Of a stretch of 6,938 nt of DNA, positions 1-6,938 are shown one piece after another. The position numbers were made by a program, and so were the translations under genes. Positions within the stretch are counted from its first letter, which is position 1. Each line of letters starts with the position of its first letter. The notes below the pieces were generated by a model, which ran no database searches, was not told where the DNA came from, and saw only the letters and a program-made list of their open reading frames with translations. Source of the stretch: Alphaproteobacteria bacterium (lineage in GTDB: Bacteria; Pseudomonadota; Alphaproteobacteria; Rhizobiales; Xanthobacteraceae); contig VAZH01000239.1 of assembly GCA_005884465.1 (NCBI GenBank), positions 1 to 6,938 on the forward strand, read 5' to 3'.

Positions 1-1
1 C

Positions 2-664
2 GACAAGCTGAAGGGCTATATCATCGACCTGCGCAACAACCCCGGCGGATTGCTGGAAGAAGCGGTGACGGTTTCCGACGGCTTCCTCGAGCGCGGCGAG
101 ATCGTCTCGACCCGGGGCCGCAACGCCGAGGAAACCCAGCGCCGGTCCGCGCATCCGGGCGATCTAACCAAGGGCAAACAACTGATCGTCCTGATCAATG
201 GCGGCTCGGCATCGGCATCGGAAATCGTCGCCGGCGCGCTGCAGGACCACAAGCGGGCGACGCTGGTCGGCACCCGCTCGTTCGGCAAGGGCTCGGTGCA
301 GACCATCATTCCGCTTGGCTCCGGCAACGGGGCGCTGCGTCTCACCACTGCCCGTTACTTCACGCCATCGGGCAAATCGATCCAGGCCAAGGGCATTGTT
401 CCCGACATCGAGGTGCTGCAGGACGTGCCCGACGAGTTGAAGGCGCGGACCGACACCAAGGGTGAAGCCTCGCTGCGCGGCCATCTGAAATCCGAGGGCG
501 ACGAGAAGACCGGCTCGCAATCCTATGTGCCGCCGGACGCCAAGGACGATAAGGCCCTGAAGATGGCGGGCGATCTCTTGCACGGCGTCAAGGTCAACGC
601 GACCGCGCCGACGACCGCCGACAAAACCTCGACCGACAAGCCTCCCAACAAGGCGGCGAACTGA
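2..664 (+). CDS. ctpA: C-terminal processing peptidase CtpA (S41 family), 5'-truncated by window edge
   Basis: This is the C-terminal 220 residues of an S41 serine peptidase that trims or degrades periplasmic and envelope proteins from their C-termini. The open frame runs in from the window edge, so signal peptide and PDZ domain are not visible. The fragment begins inside the catalytic domain with the family block LRNNPGGLL (fragment residues 10-18). The catalytic dyad is recognisable: the middle Ser of SASASEI (residue 71, codon 212-214) and the Lys of FGKGSVQ (residue 96, codon 287-289), with the 25-residue spacing known from E. coli Tsp (S430/K455). The TARYFTPSGKSIQ and GIVPDIEV blocks follow. 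The last ~85 residues are a hydrophilic Lys/Asp/Thr/Pro-rich tail of low complexity. A strong terminator lies 28 bp past the stop. In Bartonella a ctpA gene lies just upstream of the Nudix gene ialA; the Nudix genes downstream here resemble that arrangement. Function is secure; the physiological substrate is unknown. Confidence 0.95.
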   Translation, partial: DKLKGYIIDLRNNPGGLLEEAVTVSDGFLERGEIVSTRGRNAEETQRRSAHPGDLTKGKQLIVLINGGSASASEIVAGALQDHKRATLVGTRSFGKGSVQTIIPLGSGNGALRLTTARYFTPSGKSIQAKGIVPDIEVLQDVPDELKARTDTKGEASLRGHLKSEGDEKTGSQSYVPPDAKDDKALKMAGDLLHGVKVNATAPTTADKTSTDKPPNKAAN

Positions 665-692
665 TCCAGGCCGAGGCTCACCAGCATTCACG

Positions 693-722
693 AAAAAGGG
701 CGGCTTTCGGGCCGCCCTTTTT
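693..722 (+). terminator. Rho-independent terminator after ctpA
   Basis: A perfect 12-bp stem (693-704 pairs with 711-722) has a GC-rich core GGGCGGC/GCCGCCC and a 6-nt loop TTTCGG. It is flanked by five A on the left and five T on the right. The T tract serves ctpA on the + strand. The mirror A tract could in principle also stop transcription from the other strand, but no - strand gene ends here. Confidence 0.9.
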
Positions 723-781
723 GCTGGCGGTCCGGATTGCTCATCGCAGAGCCTGAAGCAACCTTTCGCGTACCGATCGCA

Positions 782-796
782 GTGGCGCATCGCCAC
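782..796. promoter_or_regulatory. Short inverted repeat upstream of the deacetylase gene (possible operator)
   Basis: GTGGCG-CAT-CGCCAC is a perfect 6-bp inverted repeat with a 3-nt centre, about 70 bp before the ATG of the deacetylase gene, in the only stretch (723-866) where its own promoter could lie after the ctpA terminator. I could not identify a convincing -35/-10 pair. A regulatory role is inference from position only; a chance palindrome is quite possible. Confidence 0.2.
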
Positions 797-866
797 GGTC
801 TTGCCTCGCGATGGTCACGATCCTGCCCCGCCGTGGTATCGTCGTCCAGTTGATTCGGGGAGGTCC

Positions 867-2039
867 ATGGCAGAGACGGCCGACGATCTGAGCACGCCGC
901 TCGGACAGGAGACGATACGCCGGAAGCGCCGCTACCGGTTGCCGTTTACCGGAACGCAAGCGCTCGCGGTGCTGCTGGGCCTGTTTCTGGTCGTGTTCGT
1001 GGGTTTTGCCATCTTCAACGACGATCCTCTCGGCGGCGAGCCGATCGCGCACATCGCGCTACGTCAGACAACGCCTGCGGGTGAAAAACTTGCCACGGCA
1101 TCCCCAGACGCTTCCCAGCCGGTTGCGAAATCCGCACCCAAGCAAGCCGCCTCGACCGAACAAAAGACGGTCACCATTATCGACGGTTCCAGTGGCGCGC
1201 GCCGCGACGTCGTGATCCCCGGCGACGCCCCGGACAAGGCCGAGGCTGACGCCGCACCCGTCGTGATGGCGGGGATCGATCAGCGCCTGCTCGAAAAATC
1301 GCGTTACGGCATGATCCCGGTGGTGTCAGAAGGGTTGAAATCCTTCACCGTCTACGCCGCGGAGGCCGACCGCGCCAAGGCTGCAAAAATGCCTGTGATC
1401 GCCATCGTCGTCGCAGGTCTTGGCGTCGGTGCGGCCAAGACCACTGACGCGATCATGAAACTGCCGCCCGCGGTGACGCTGGCGTTTACGCCCTACGGCT
1501 CGGATCCCGCCAAACTCGCCGAACGCGCGCGCGCGATGGAGCCGTTCGATTATCCCGACAACGATCCGGGGCCGCAGACCTTGCTCACGAGTCTCGCGCC
1601 CGAGCAGAATCTCGACCGGCTGTACTGGCACCTCAGCCGATTCCAGGGATATGCCGGGATCGCCAATTTCATGGGCGCGCGGTTCGTCGTCACCGATGCT
1701 GTGATGCAGCCGATCGTCCGCGAGGCAGCCAAGCGTGGTCTTGGCTATCTCGACGACGGATTGGCGCCGCGCAGCGTCGCCCCCACGCTGGCGGCAGGTC
1801 AGGCGATGCCTTTCGCCAAGGCCGATCTCTCGATCGATGCAGTGCCGACATCAGTGGAAATCGACCGGGCTCTCGCCAAGCTTGAAAATCTGGCGAAGGA
1901 ACGCGGAACCGCGATTGGCATCGCCTCGGCGTTGCCGATTTCGATCGAGCGGATTGGCGTCTGGATCAAGGCGCTTGAAAGCCATGGCATCATGCTTGTG
2001 CCATTGACAACCGCAATGCTGAAATCAAAATCCGGCTGA
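867..2039 (+). CDS. Divergent polysaccharide deacetylase family protein (YibQ-like), membrane anchored
   Basis: The protein has 390 residues. ATG at 867 was chosen because GGGGAGG (857-863) lies directly before it and the N-terminus MAETADDLSTPLGQETIRRK is typical of rhizobial members; an in-frame TTG at 801 has no such support. A basic patch RRKRRYR (residues 18-24) is followed by one hydrophobic segment (about 32-50), predicting an inner-membrane anchor with the rest periplasmic. A Pro/Ala/Lys/Thr-rich linker runs to about residue 170. The divergent polysaccharide deacetylase domain (residues ~175-385) starts at VIAIVVAGLGVG and includes LPPAVTLAFTPYGSDP, MEPFDYPDNDPGPQTLL and GYAGIANFMGARF. 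Metal-site motifs of classical deacetylases are not evident (the usual NH of the GVxNHMGS block reads NF, and no GHP motif is seen near the C-terminus), so catalytic activity is doubtful. Between RARA and MEPFDY about ten residues that relatives carry (a GHEvLLQ-P block) are absent. The family is often encoded next to ctpA and is presumed to act in envelope remodelling; the substrate is unknown. Confidence 0.9.
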   Translation: MAETADDLSTPLGQETIRRKRRYRLPFTGTQALAVLLGLFLVVFVGFAIFNDDPLGGEPIAHIALRQTTPAGEKLATASPDASQPVAKSAPKQAASTEQKTVTIIDGSSGARRDVVIPGDAPDKAEADAAPVVMAGIDQRLLEKSRYGMIPVVSEGLKSFTVYAAEADRAKAAKMPVIAIVVAGLGVGAAKTTDAIMKLPPAVTLAFTPYGSDPAKLAERARAMEPFDYPDNDPGPQTLLTSLAPEQNLDRLYWHLSRFQGYAGIANFMGARFVVTDAVMQPIVREAAKRGLGYLDDGLAPRSVAPTLAAGQAMPFAKADLSIDAVPTSVEIDRALAKLENLAKERGTAIGIASALPISIERIGVWIKALESHGIMLVPLTTAMLKSKSG

Positions 2040-2040
2040 A

Positions 2041-2087
2041 GGCATGATCTCGAAAAGTGGAAACCGGTTTTCGGGTAGGATCATGCC
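2041..2087. repeat. Palindromic intergenic repeat (REP/RIME-like), first module
   Basis: It starts two bases after the deacetylase stop. Terminal inverted repeats GGCATGAT (2041-2048) and ATCATGCC (2080-2087) are perfect. Inside are CGAAAA (2051-2056) against TTTTCG (2068-2073) and the palindrome AAACCGGTTT (2061-2070). This GCATGAT...AAACCGGTTTTC...ATCATGC pattern is, from memory, a widespread extragenic palindrome in Bradyrhizobium and related genomes. No coding frame is associated with it. Confidence 0.75.
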
Positions 2088-2102
2088 CAAAGAAAATACG
2101 AT

Positions 2103-2133
2103 GAGATTGATCCAGCTCCGCTGGATCAATCTC
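2103..2133. repeat. Perfect 14-bp stem-loop, second module of the intergenic repeat
   Basis: Positions 2103-2116 (GAGATTGATCCAGC) are perfectly complementary to 2120-2133, with a 3-nt loop TCC. It lies 15 bp after the first palindrome and probably forms a composite element with it. There is no T tract, so it is not a classical terminator, but as RNA it would be a very stable hairpin and could protect the 3' end of the upstream message or separate the deacetylase and Nudix transcripts. That function is inference. Confidence 0.6.
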
Positions 2134-2216
2134 TGAGGTCAACGGATTGGCGCGATTTCGAGCCCCGCCGGGTTCCGCGCCGGATCATGGCTATGACCGC
2201 AAGAGGCCTTGACGGA

Positions 2217-2723
2217 ATGGCGCGCTACGAAGACCTGCCCTACCGAACATGCGTCGGCATGATGCTGATCAACCCGGAAGGGCTCGTCTTCATTGGTCGC
2301 CGCGCCGGCGGCATCGAACACGTCGACGAATCCCACGTTTGGCAGATGCCGCAGGGCGGCGTCGATCCCGGCGAGGACACGTGGGAAGCCGCGAAGCGCG
2401 AACTCTACGAGGAAACCAGTGTCCGCTCGGTCGAGAAGCTCGGCGAGGTCGCTGACTGGCTGATCTATGACATTCCACGCACTGTTGCCGGCCGCACCTG
2501 GAAGGGCCGCTATCGCGGCCAGCGGCAAAAATGGTACGCGGTTCGCTTCACCGGCAAGGACGACGAGATCAATGTGGCGAGTCCCGGCGGCGGCGGCCAC
2601 AAGGCCGAGTTCGTCAACTGGCGTTGGGAGCCGATGAAGAATCTTCCCAATTTGATCGTTCCGTTCAAACGGCCGGTTTACGAGCGCGTGGTGAAGGAAT
2701 TTTCCAACCTCGCGGGTGATTAG
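2217..2723 (+). CDS. rppH: RNA pyrophosphohydrolase RppH (Nudix hydrolase), copy 1
   Basis: This 168-residue Nudix enzyme belongs to the RppH/IalA subfamily, which removes pyrophosphate from the 5' triphosphate end of mRNA to start decay, and can also cleave dinucleoside polyphosphates. The Nudix box occupies residues 47-69 (GGVDPGE, then RELYEETSV), with metal-binding glutamates E62, E65 and E66. The usual Gly of the box is Ser (TSV), as in the neighbouring copy. The subfamily block WQMPQGG precedes the box, and [12 protein letters not shown] and EFVNWRWEP follow, all diagnostic of RppH. ATG 2217 ([14 protein letters not shown]) matches the usual start of relatives and has AAGAGG at 2201-2206; in-frame ATGs at 2187 and 2193 would add 10 or 8 residues but lack a ribosome site. 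The gene follows the deacetylase after a repeat-filled 177-bp gap. Substrate assignment rests on family resemblance. Confidence 0.92.
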   Translation: MARYEDLPYRTCVGMMLINPEGLVFIGRRAGGIEHVDESHVWQMPQGGVDPGEDTWEAAKRELYEETSVRSVEKLGEVADWLIYDIPRTVAGRTWKGRYRGQRQKWYAVRFTGKDDEINVASPGGGGHKAEFVNWRWEPMKNLPNLIVPFKRPVYERVVKEFSNLAGD

Positions 2724-2767
2724 TGTGGCGGCCTAGCTTGAGCCGATACGATCGTCAACAATCGGCC

Positions 2768-2911
2768 GTCATTCCGGATCGCGAGTGCCAACCACGATCG
2801 GGAGTATGGATTCCGGGCCTGCGCCATCCAAGTCGGCTCTTGCCGACTTGGCCAATGATATTTGCCCGAACTCGGGTAAACCCGAGTTCGGGCGGCGCAT
2901 CCCGGAATGAC
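2768..2911. repeat. Composite palindromic element between the two Nudix genes
   Basis: This 144-bp block is bounded by perfect 10-bp inverted repeats, GTCATTCCGG (2768-2777) and CCGGAATGAC (2902-2911). Inside are two further perfect hairpins: CCAAGTCGGC (2828-2837) with 2842-2851 around a 4-nt loop, and a 14-bp stem, 2864-2877 with 2880-2893, around only two unpaired bases. It fills most of the 224-bp gap between the Nudix genes and has no plausible gene of its own. The open frame upstream of the second Nudix ATG merely runs through it. The shape resembles mosaic or MITE-like intergenic elements of rhizobial genomes. Confidence 0.7.
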
Positions 2912-2947
2912 CTCCGGATAGATTCAATCCAGGCGGATCAGCTCATC

Positions 2948-3448
2948 ATGGCGGATGAAAAACCCTATCGCCCCAATGTCGGCATCGCCTTGTTCAACGC
3001 GTCGGGTCAGGTTCTGATCGGGCGGCGCTTTCGCGACGACGGACCGGAAATCATTCTTCCAGGGCTTGAATGGCAGATGCCGCAAGGCGGCATTGACGCC
3101 GACGAGAATCCGCGCGATGCGGTGATGCGCGAATTGTGGGAAGAGACCAGCGTGGCGAACGCGACCTATCTCGGTGAAACCGATTGGCTGACTTACGACT
3201 TTCCGCCGTTCACCGCGCCGTCATCACATCGCCTGGCGAAGTTCCGCGGCCAGCGGCAGAAATGGTTCGCGCTGCGTTTCGCAGGAAGCGACGACGAGAT
3301 CGATCCGCTGACGCCGCGCAATGGCCAGCCGGCGGAATTCGACACCTGGCGATGGGAGCGGCTCGACCGCGTCGCCGATCTCGTGGTGCCGTTCAGGCGC
3401 GATGTCTACCGCACGGTGGCGCAGCATTTTGCGAAATTCGCGGGATGA
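2948..3448 (+). CDS. RppH-like Nudix hydrolase, copy 2
   Basis: This is a 166-residue Nudix protein, clearly paralogous to the preceding gene. Its Nudix box falls at the same residues, 47-69 (GGIDADE, then RELWEETSV; E62, E65, E66 conserved), and it shares WQMPQGG, GETDWLTYDFP, FRGQRQKWFALRF and the TWRWE block. It differs in a short insertion before WQMPQGG (about residues 28-40) and in the PPFTAPSSHRLAK loop. ATG 2948 (MADEKPYRPNVGIALFN) was chosen because it aligns with the first copy; the frame is open back to GTG 2723, but that part is repeat DNA. AGGCGG at 2931-2936 is a weak, distant ribosome site. It probably acts on 5'-triphosphorylated RNA or dinucleoside polyphosphates such as Ap4A; which copy does which cannot be told from sequence. 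It converges on atpC with 37 bp between stops. Confidence 0.9.
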   Translation: MADEKPYRPNVGIALFNASGQVLIGRRFRDDGPEIILPGLEWQMPQGGIDADENPRDAVMRELWEETSVANATYLGETDWLTYDFPPFTAPSSHRLAKFRGQRQKWFALRFAGSDDEIDPLTPRNGQPAEFDTWRWERLDRVADLVVPFRRDVYRTVAQHFAKFAG

Positions 3449-3485
3449 GCAGACTTCGCCGAAGGGCTTGGCGCAGCACGCCGCG

Positions 3486-3893
3486 TTAGTGCATCGCCGT
3501 CGAATTGAGCTGGTTCTGGATGCTCTTGAAATGATCGAGCCGCTCAACGGCGCGGTCCAGTTCCGAACCTTCTTTCTCGGCGAGCTTGGCTTCCATGTCG
3601 GAAATCTTGTCGGCGAACTTGGCCCGATCCAGATCCTGCATCGAGGTGGCGACGTCCGCCAGCACCGTCAGGCCGTTGTCCGACACTTCGGCAAGACCGC
3701 CGAGCACGATGATCTTCTGATGGGTGCCGCCCGACGTCACGGTGAGGATGCCGGGCCTGATCGCAGCCACGACCGGTGCATGTCCGGCGAGCACGCCGAA
3801 ATCGCCCTCGACACCGGGAACGTCAACCTGATCGACCTCGCCGGAGAAGGCGAGCTTTTCCGGTGAGACGAGATCGAAGTGGAAGGTGGCCAT
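3486..3893 (-). CDS. atpC: ATP synthase F1 subunit epsilon
   Basis: This 135-residue epsilon subunit belongs to the central stalk of F1, binding gamma and the c-ring and acting as a regulator of ATP hydrolysis. The N-terminal beta-sandwich (residues ~1-85) carries family blocks [31 protein letters not shown] and the following Ile/Val-rich strands. The C-terminal part (~86-135) is the charged helical arm ([20 protein letters not shown]). ATG at 3893 is preceded by GGAAAGAGC as ribosome site; the frame is open upstream to 3992, but those codons lie in a palindromic repeat. It is the last gene of the atp operon, 114 bp after atpD. Length and sequence are normal for alphaproteobacteria. Confidence 0.95.
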   Translation of the reverse strand: MATFHFDLVSPEKLAFSGEVDQVDVPGVEGDFGVLAGHAPVVAAIRPGILTVTSGGTHQKIIVLGGLAEVSDNGLTVLADVATSMQDLDRAKFADKISDMEAKLAEKEGSELDRAVERLDHFKSIQNQLNSTAMH

Positions 3894-3914
3894 GCTCTTT
3901 CCGCTCTTTCCGCT

Positions 3915-3996
3915 GTCACCCGCGGGCTTGACCCGCGGGTCCATCAATCGAAAAACTTCTTCTTCGATGGATCGCCGGGTCAAGCCCGGCAATGAC
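3915..3996. repeat. Double stem-loop repeat in the atpD-atpC gap
   Basis: Two hairpins in opposite orientation flank a short spacer. ACCCGCGGG (3918-3926) pairs with 3932-3940, loop CTTGA. GCCGGG (3974-3979) pairs with CCCGGC (3985-3990), loop TCAAG. The 11-mer GGGCTTGACCC (3924-3934) recurs exactly inverted at 3977-3987. The spacer adds ATCGAA (3947-3952) against TTCGAT (3963-3968), and GTCA/TGAC close the outer ends (3915-3918, 3993-3996). It lies in the transcribed gap between beta and epsilon genes and could influence mRNA stability or the amount of epsilon; that role is inference. It resembles intergenic mosaic repeats of this bacterial group. Confidence 0.7.
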
Positions 3997-4007
3997 GAAT
4001 GACAAAA

Positions 4008-5871
<1,864 letters not shown>

Positions 5872-5879
5872 GTGCGTCT

Positions 5880-5886
5880 CCTCCTT
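5880..5886 (-). promoter_or_regulatory. Strong Shine-Dalgarno of ohr overlapping the atpG stop
   Basis: On the - strand AAGGAGG (5886-5880) lies 8 nt before the ohr ATG, and its first base is the last base of the atpG TAA. This is close to the ideal ribosome site and stronger than that of atpG, implying efficient translation and likely coupling to gamma-subunit translation. Confidence 0.75.
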
Positions 5887-6764
5887 TAAAGGGCTTCGGC
5901 GCCCGAGATGATTTCAATCAGCTCCTTGGTGATCATTGCCTGACGGGTTCGATTGTACATCAGGGTCTGCTTGCGGATCATGTCGCCAGCGTTGCGAGTG
6001 GCATTATCCATCGCGCTCATCTGCGAGCCATAGAATGATGCGTTGTTTTCCAAAAGCGCGTGGAAGATCTGCACTGCGAGATTGCGCGGCAACAGCCCGG
6101 TCAGAATTTCGTCTTCTTCCGGCTCGTATTCGTAAGCTGTCGCCGGGCCAGCATTGGCGGCGGGGGCTTCCACCACCAGCGGAATGATCTGCTGTGCGGT
6201 CGGCACCTGCGCGATCACGGATTTGAAGCGCGCATAGAACAGCGTGCAGACGTCGAACTCGCCGGCCTCGAAGCGGGCGATGACTTTCTTGGCGATGTCT
6301 TCGGCGTTGACGAAGCCGAGCTGACGGACCGCGCGCAGCTCGACGGTCTCCACGATCTGCTTCTCGAACGTGCGGCGCAGCTGTTCGTAGCCTTTGCGGC
6401 CGACGCAAAAGAATTTGACCTCTTTGCCCTGATTGATCAGCGAAAGCGCGTGCTCGCGGGCCAAGCGCACGATCGACGAATTGAATGCACCACACAGGCC
6501 GCGTTCGCCGGTGCAGACCAAGAGCAGATGCACTTGATCCTTGCCGGTTCCGCCCAACAGCGCCGGCGTTCCGGGCAAGGCCGCGGCGGCATTGGCGATA
6601 TTGGAGATCACCGTGTTCATCTTCTCAGCATAGGGGCGCGCGGCTTCGGCGGCGGTCTGGGCGCGGCGCAGCTTTGAGGCCGCGACCATCTGCATGGCCT
6701 TGGTGATCTTCTGCGTCGCCTTGGTGGAGGCGATGCGGACCCGCATGTCTTTCAATGAAGCCAT
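5886..6764 (-). CDS. atpG: ATP synthase F1 subunit gamma
   Basis: This 292-residue gamma subunit is the rotating shaft of F1 that links the c-ring to the catalytic beta subunits. The N-terminal helix opens with [20 protein letters not shown] and the [15 protein letters not shown] block; the central globular domain contains [15 protein letters not shown] (81-95); the C-terminal helix ends with the family signature [15 protein letters not shown] (278-292). About residues 199-218 form an Ala/Glu-rich acidic insertion ([10 protein letters not shown], then YEYEPEEDE), a variable loop in alphaproteobacteria. ATG 6764 was chosen by match to the conserved start. The frame stays open to 6806, but that adds only non-conserved codons. 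The ribosome site is weak. It lies 86 bp after atpA; ohr follows immediately. Confidence 0.96.
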   Translation of the reverse strand: MASLKDMRVRIASTKATQKITKAMQMVAASKLRRAQTAAEAARPYAEKMNTVISNIANAAAALPGTPALLGGTGKDQVHLLLVCTGERGLCGAFNSSIVRLAREHALSLINQGKEVKFFCVGRKGYEQLRRTFEKQIVETVELRAVRQLGFVNAEDIAKKVIARFEAGEFDVCTLFYARFKSVIAQVPTAQQIIPLVVEAPAANAGPATAYEYEPEEDEILTGLLPRNLAVQIFHALLENNASFYGSQMSAMDNATRNAGDMIRKQTLMYNRTRQAMITKELIEIISGAEAL

Positions 6765-6816
6765 TCTTAGTTCATCCCGGCGATCCGACCTTCGATCCGA
6801 CCGCAAGCCTCCCTTT

Positions 6817-6847
6817 CGTCATGCCCGGGCTTATCCCGGCCATGACG
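6817..6847. repeat. Palindromic element in the atpA-atpG gap
   Basis: CGTCATG (6817-6823) pairs with CATGACG (6841-6847). After one C/C mismatch, CCGGG (6825-6829) pairs with CCCGG (6835-6839) around the loop CTTAT. It lies between the atpA stop and the atpG start, in transcribed sequence, and looks like a single-hairpin relative of the element in the atpD-atpC gap. There is no T tract, so termination is not expected. Confidence 0.65.
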
Positions 6848-6850
6848 GCG

Positions 6851-6938
6851 TCAAGTAAACGACTTGGCGTAAGCCTCGACCACGGCTTTCAGCTTGGCGG
6901 CGGTTTCATCGCTGAGATCGCGGGTATCGCGGATAGTA
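6851..6938 (-). CDS. atpA: ATP synthase F1 subunit alpha, C-terminal end only
   Basis: Reading the - strand from the window edge gives an open frame ending in TGA at 6853-6851, with the translation TIRDTRDLSDETAAKLKAVV followed by EAYAKSFT. This matches the conserved C-terminal helix of alphaproteobacterial alpha subunits. Alpha forms the non-catalytic partner of beta in the F1 hexamer. Only 28 residues are visible; identification rests on these plus position directly upstream of atpG. Confidence 0.9.
   Translation of the reverse strand, partial: TIRDTRDLSDETAAKLKAVVEAYAKSFT

Noticed and set aside
164..796. - strand open frame of 210 codons opposite ctpA
   Set aside because: It runs antisense through the catalytic part of ctpA and across its terminator; composition is that of a shadow frame.
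801..866. TTG start for the deacetylase, 22 residues earlier
   Set aside because: No ribosome site; ATG 867 has GGGGAGG just upstream, and the N-terminus from there is the typical one.
1521..1550. Frameshift in the deacetylase at the CG run
   Set aside because: The same frame carries conserved family sequence on both sides, so the missing block is an in-frame deletion rather than a frameshift.
2723..2947. GTG-initiated 75-residue N-terminal extension of the second Nudix protein
   Set aside because: The extension translates palindromic repeat DNA, and the protein aligns with its paralogue only from ATG 2948.
3918..3990. CRISPR-like or regulatory RNA array
   Set aside because: Only two inverted, non-identical hairpins without regular spacing; this fits an intergenic palindromic repeat.
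3894..3992. N-terminal extension of epsilon to 3992
   Set aside because: Codons lie in the atpD-atpC hairpin repeat; the conserved protein start [13 protein letters not shown] is at 3893 with a ribosome site.
6060..6677. + strand open frame of 205 codons opposite atpG
   Set aside because: Antisense shadow of a conserved gene; no start signal or family motif.

Overview
The window looks like a housekeeping stretch of chromosome from an alphaproteobacterium, most likely the Bradyrhizobium/Rhodopseudomonas/Nitrobacter/Afipia group (order Hyphomicrobiales). Evidence is the high GC content, the atpA-atpG-atpD-atpC gene order without the rest of the operon, the ctpA / divergent polysaccharide deacetylase / RppH-type Nudix neighbourhood, and palindromic intergenic repeats of the type common in that group. 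The genus cannot be fixed from the sequence alone.

The left half (1-3448) reads on the + strand. It starts with the 3' part of a CtpA-type S41 carboxy-terminal processing protease, closed by a clear rho-independent hairpin at 693-722. Next is a membrane-anchored divergent polysaccharide deacetylase (YibQ-like) at 867-2039, followed by two consecutive RppH-like Nudix hydrolases at 2217-2723 and 2948-3448. The gaps after the deacetylase and between the Nudix genes are filled with palindromic repeat elements (2041-2133 and 2768-2911).

The right half (3486-6938) reads on the - strand and is the distal part of the F1 ATP synthase operon. In transcription order it holds the last codons of atpA, then atpG (gamma), a complete ohr-type peroxidase gene, atpD (beta) and atpC (epsilon). 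The ohr gene sits between gamma and beta, with its Shine-Dalgarno overlapping the atpG stop codon, so a peroxide-detoxification enzyme appears to be co-transcribed and translationally coupled with the ATP synthase. Related palindromic elements occupy the atpA-atpG and atpD-atpC gaps. The atp operon and the second Nudix gene converge with only 37 bp between stop codons and no convincing terminator there.

I see no mobile-element genes, tRNA, rRNA, CRISPR array or obviously new multi-gene system. The points most worth a second look are the ohr gene inside the atp operon, the paired RppH paralogues, an apparent in-frame loss of about ten residues from a normally conserved motif in the deacetylase, and three intergenic palindromes sharing the same terminal signature.
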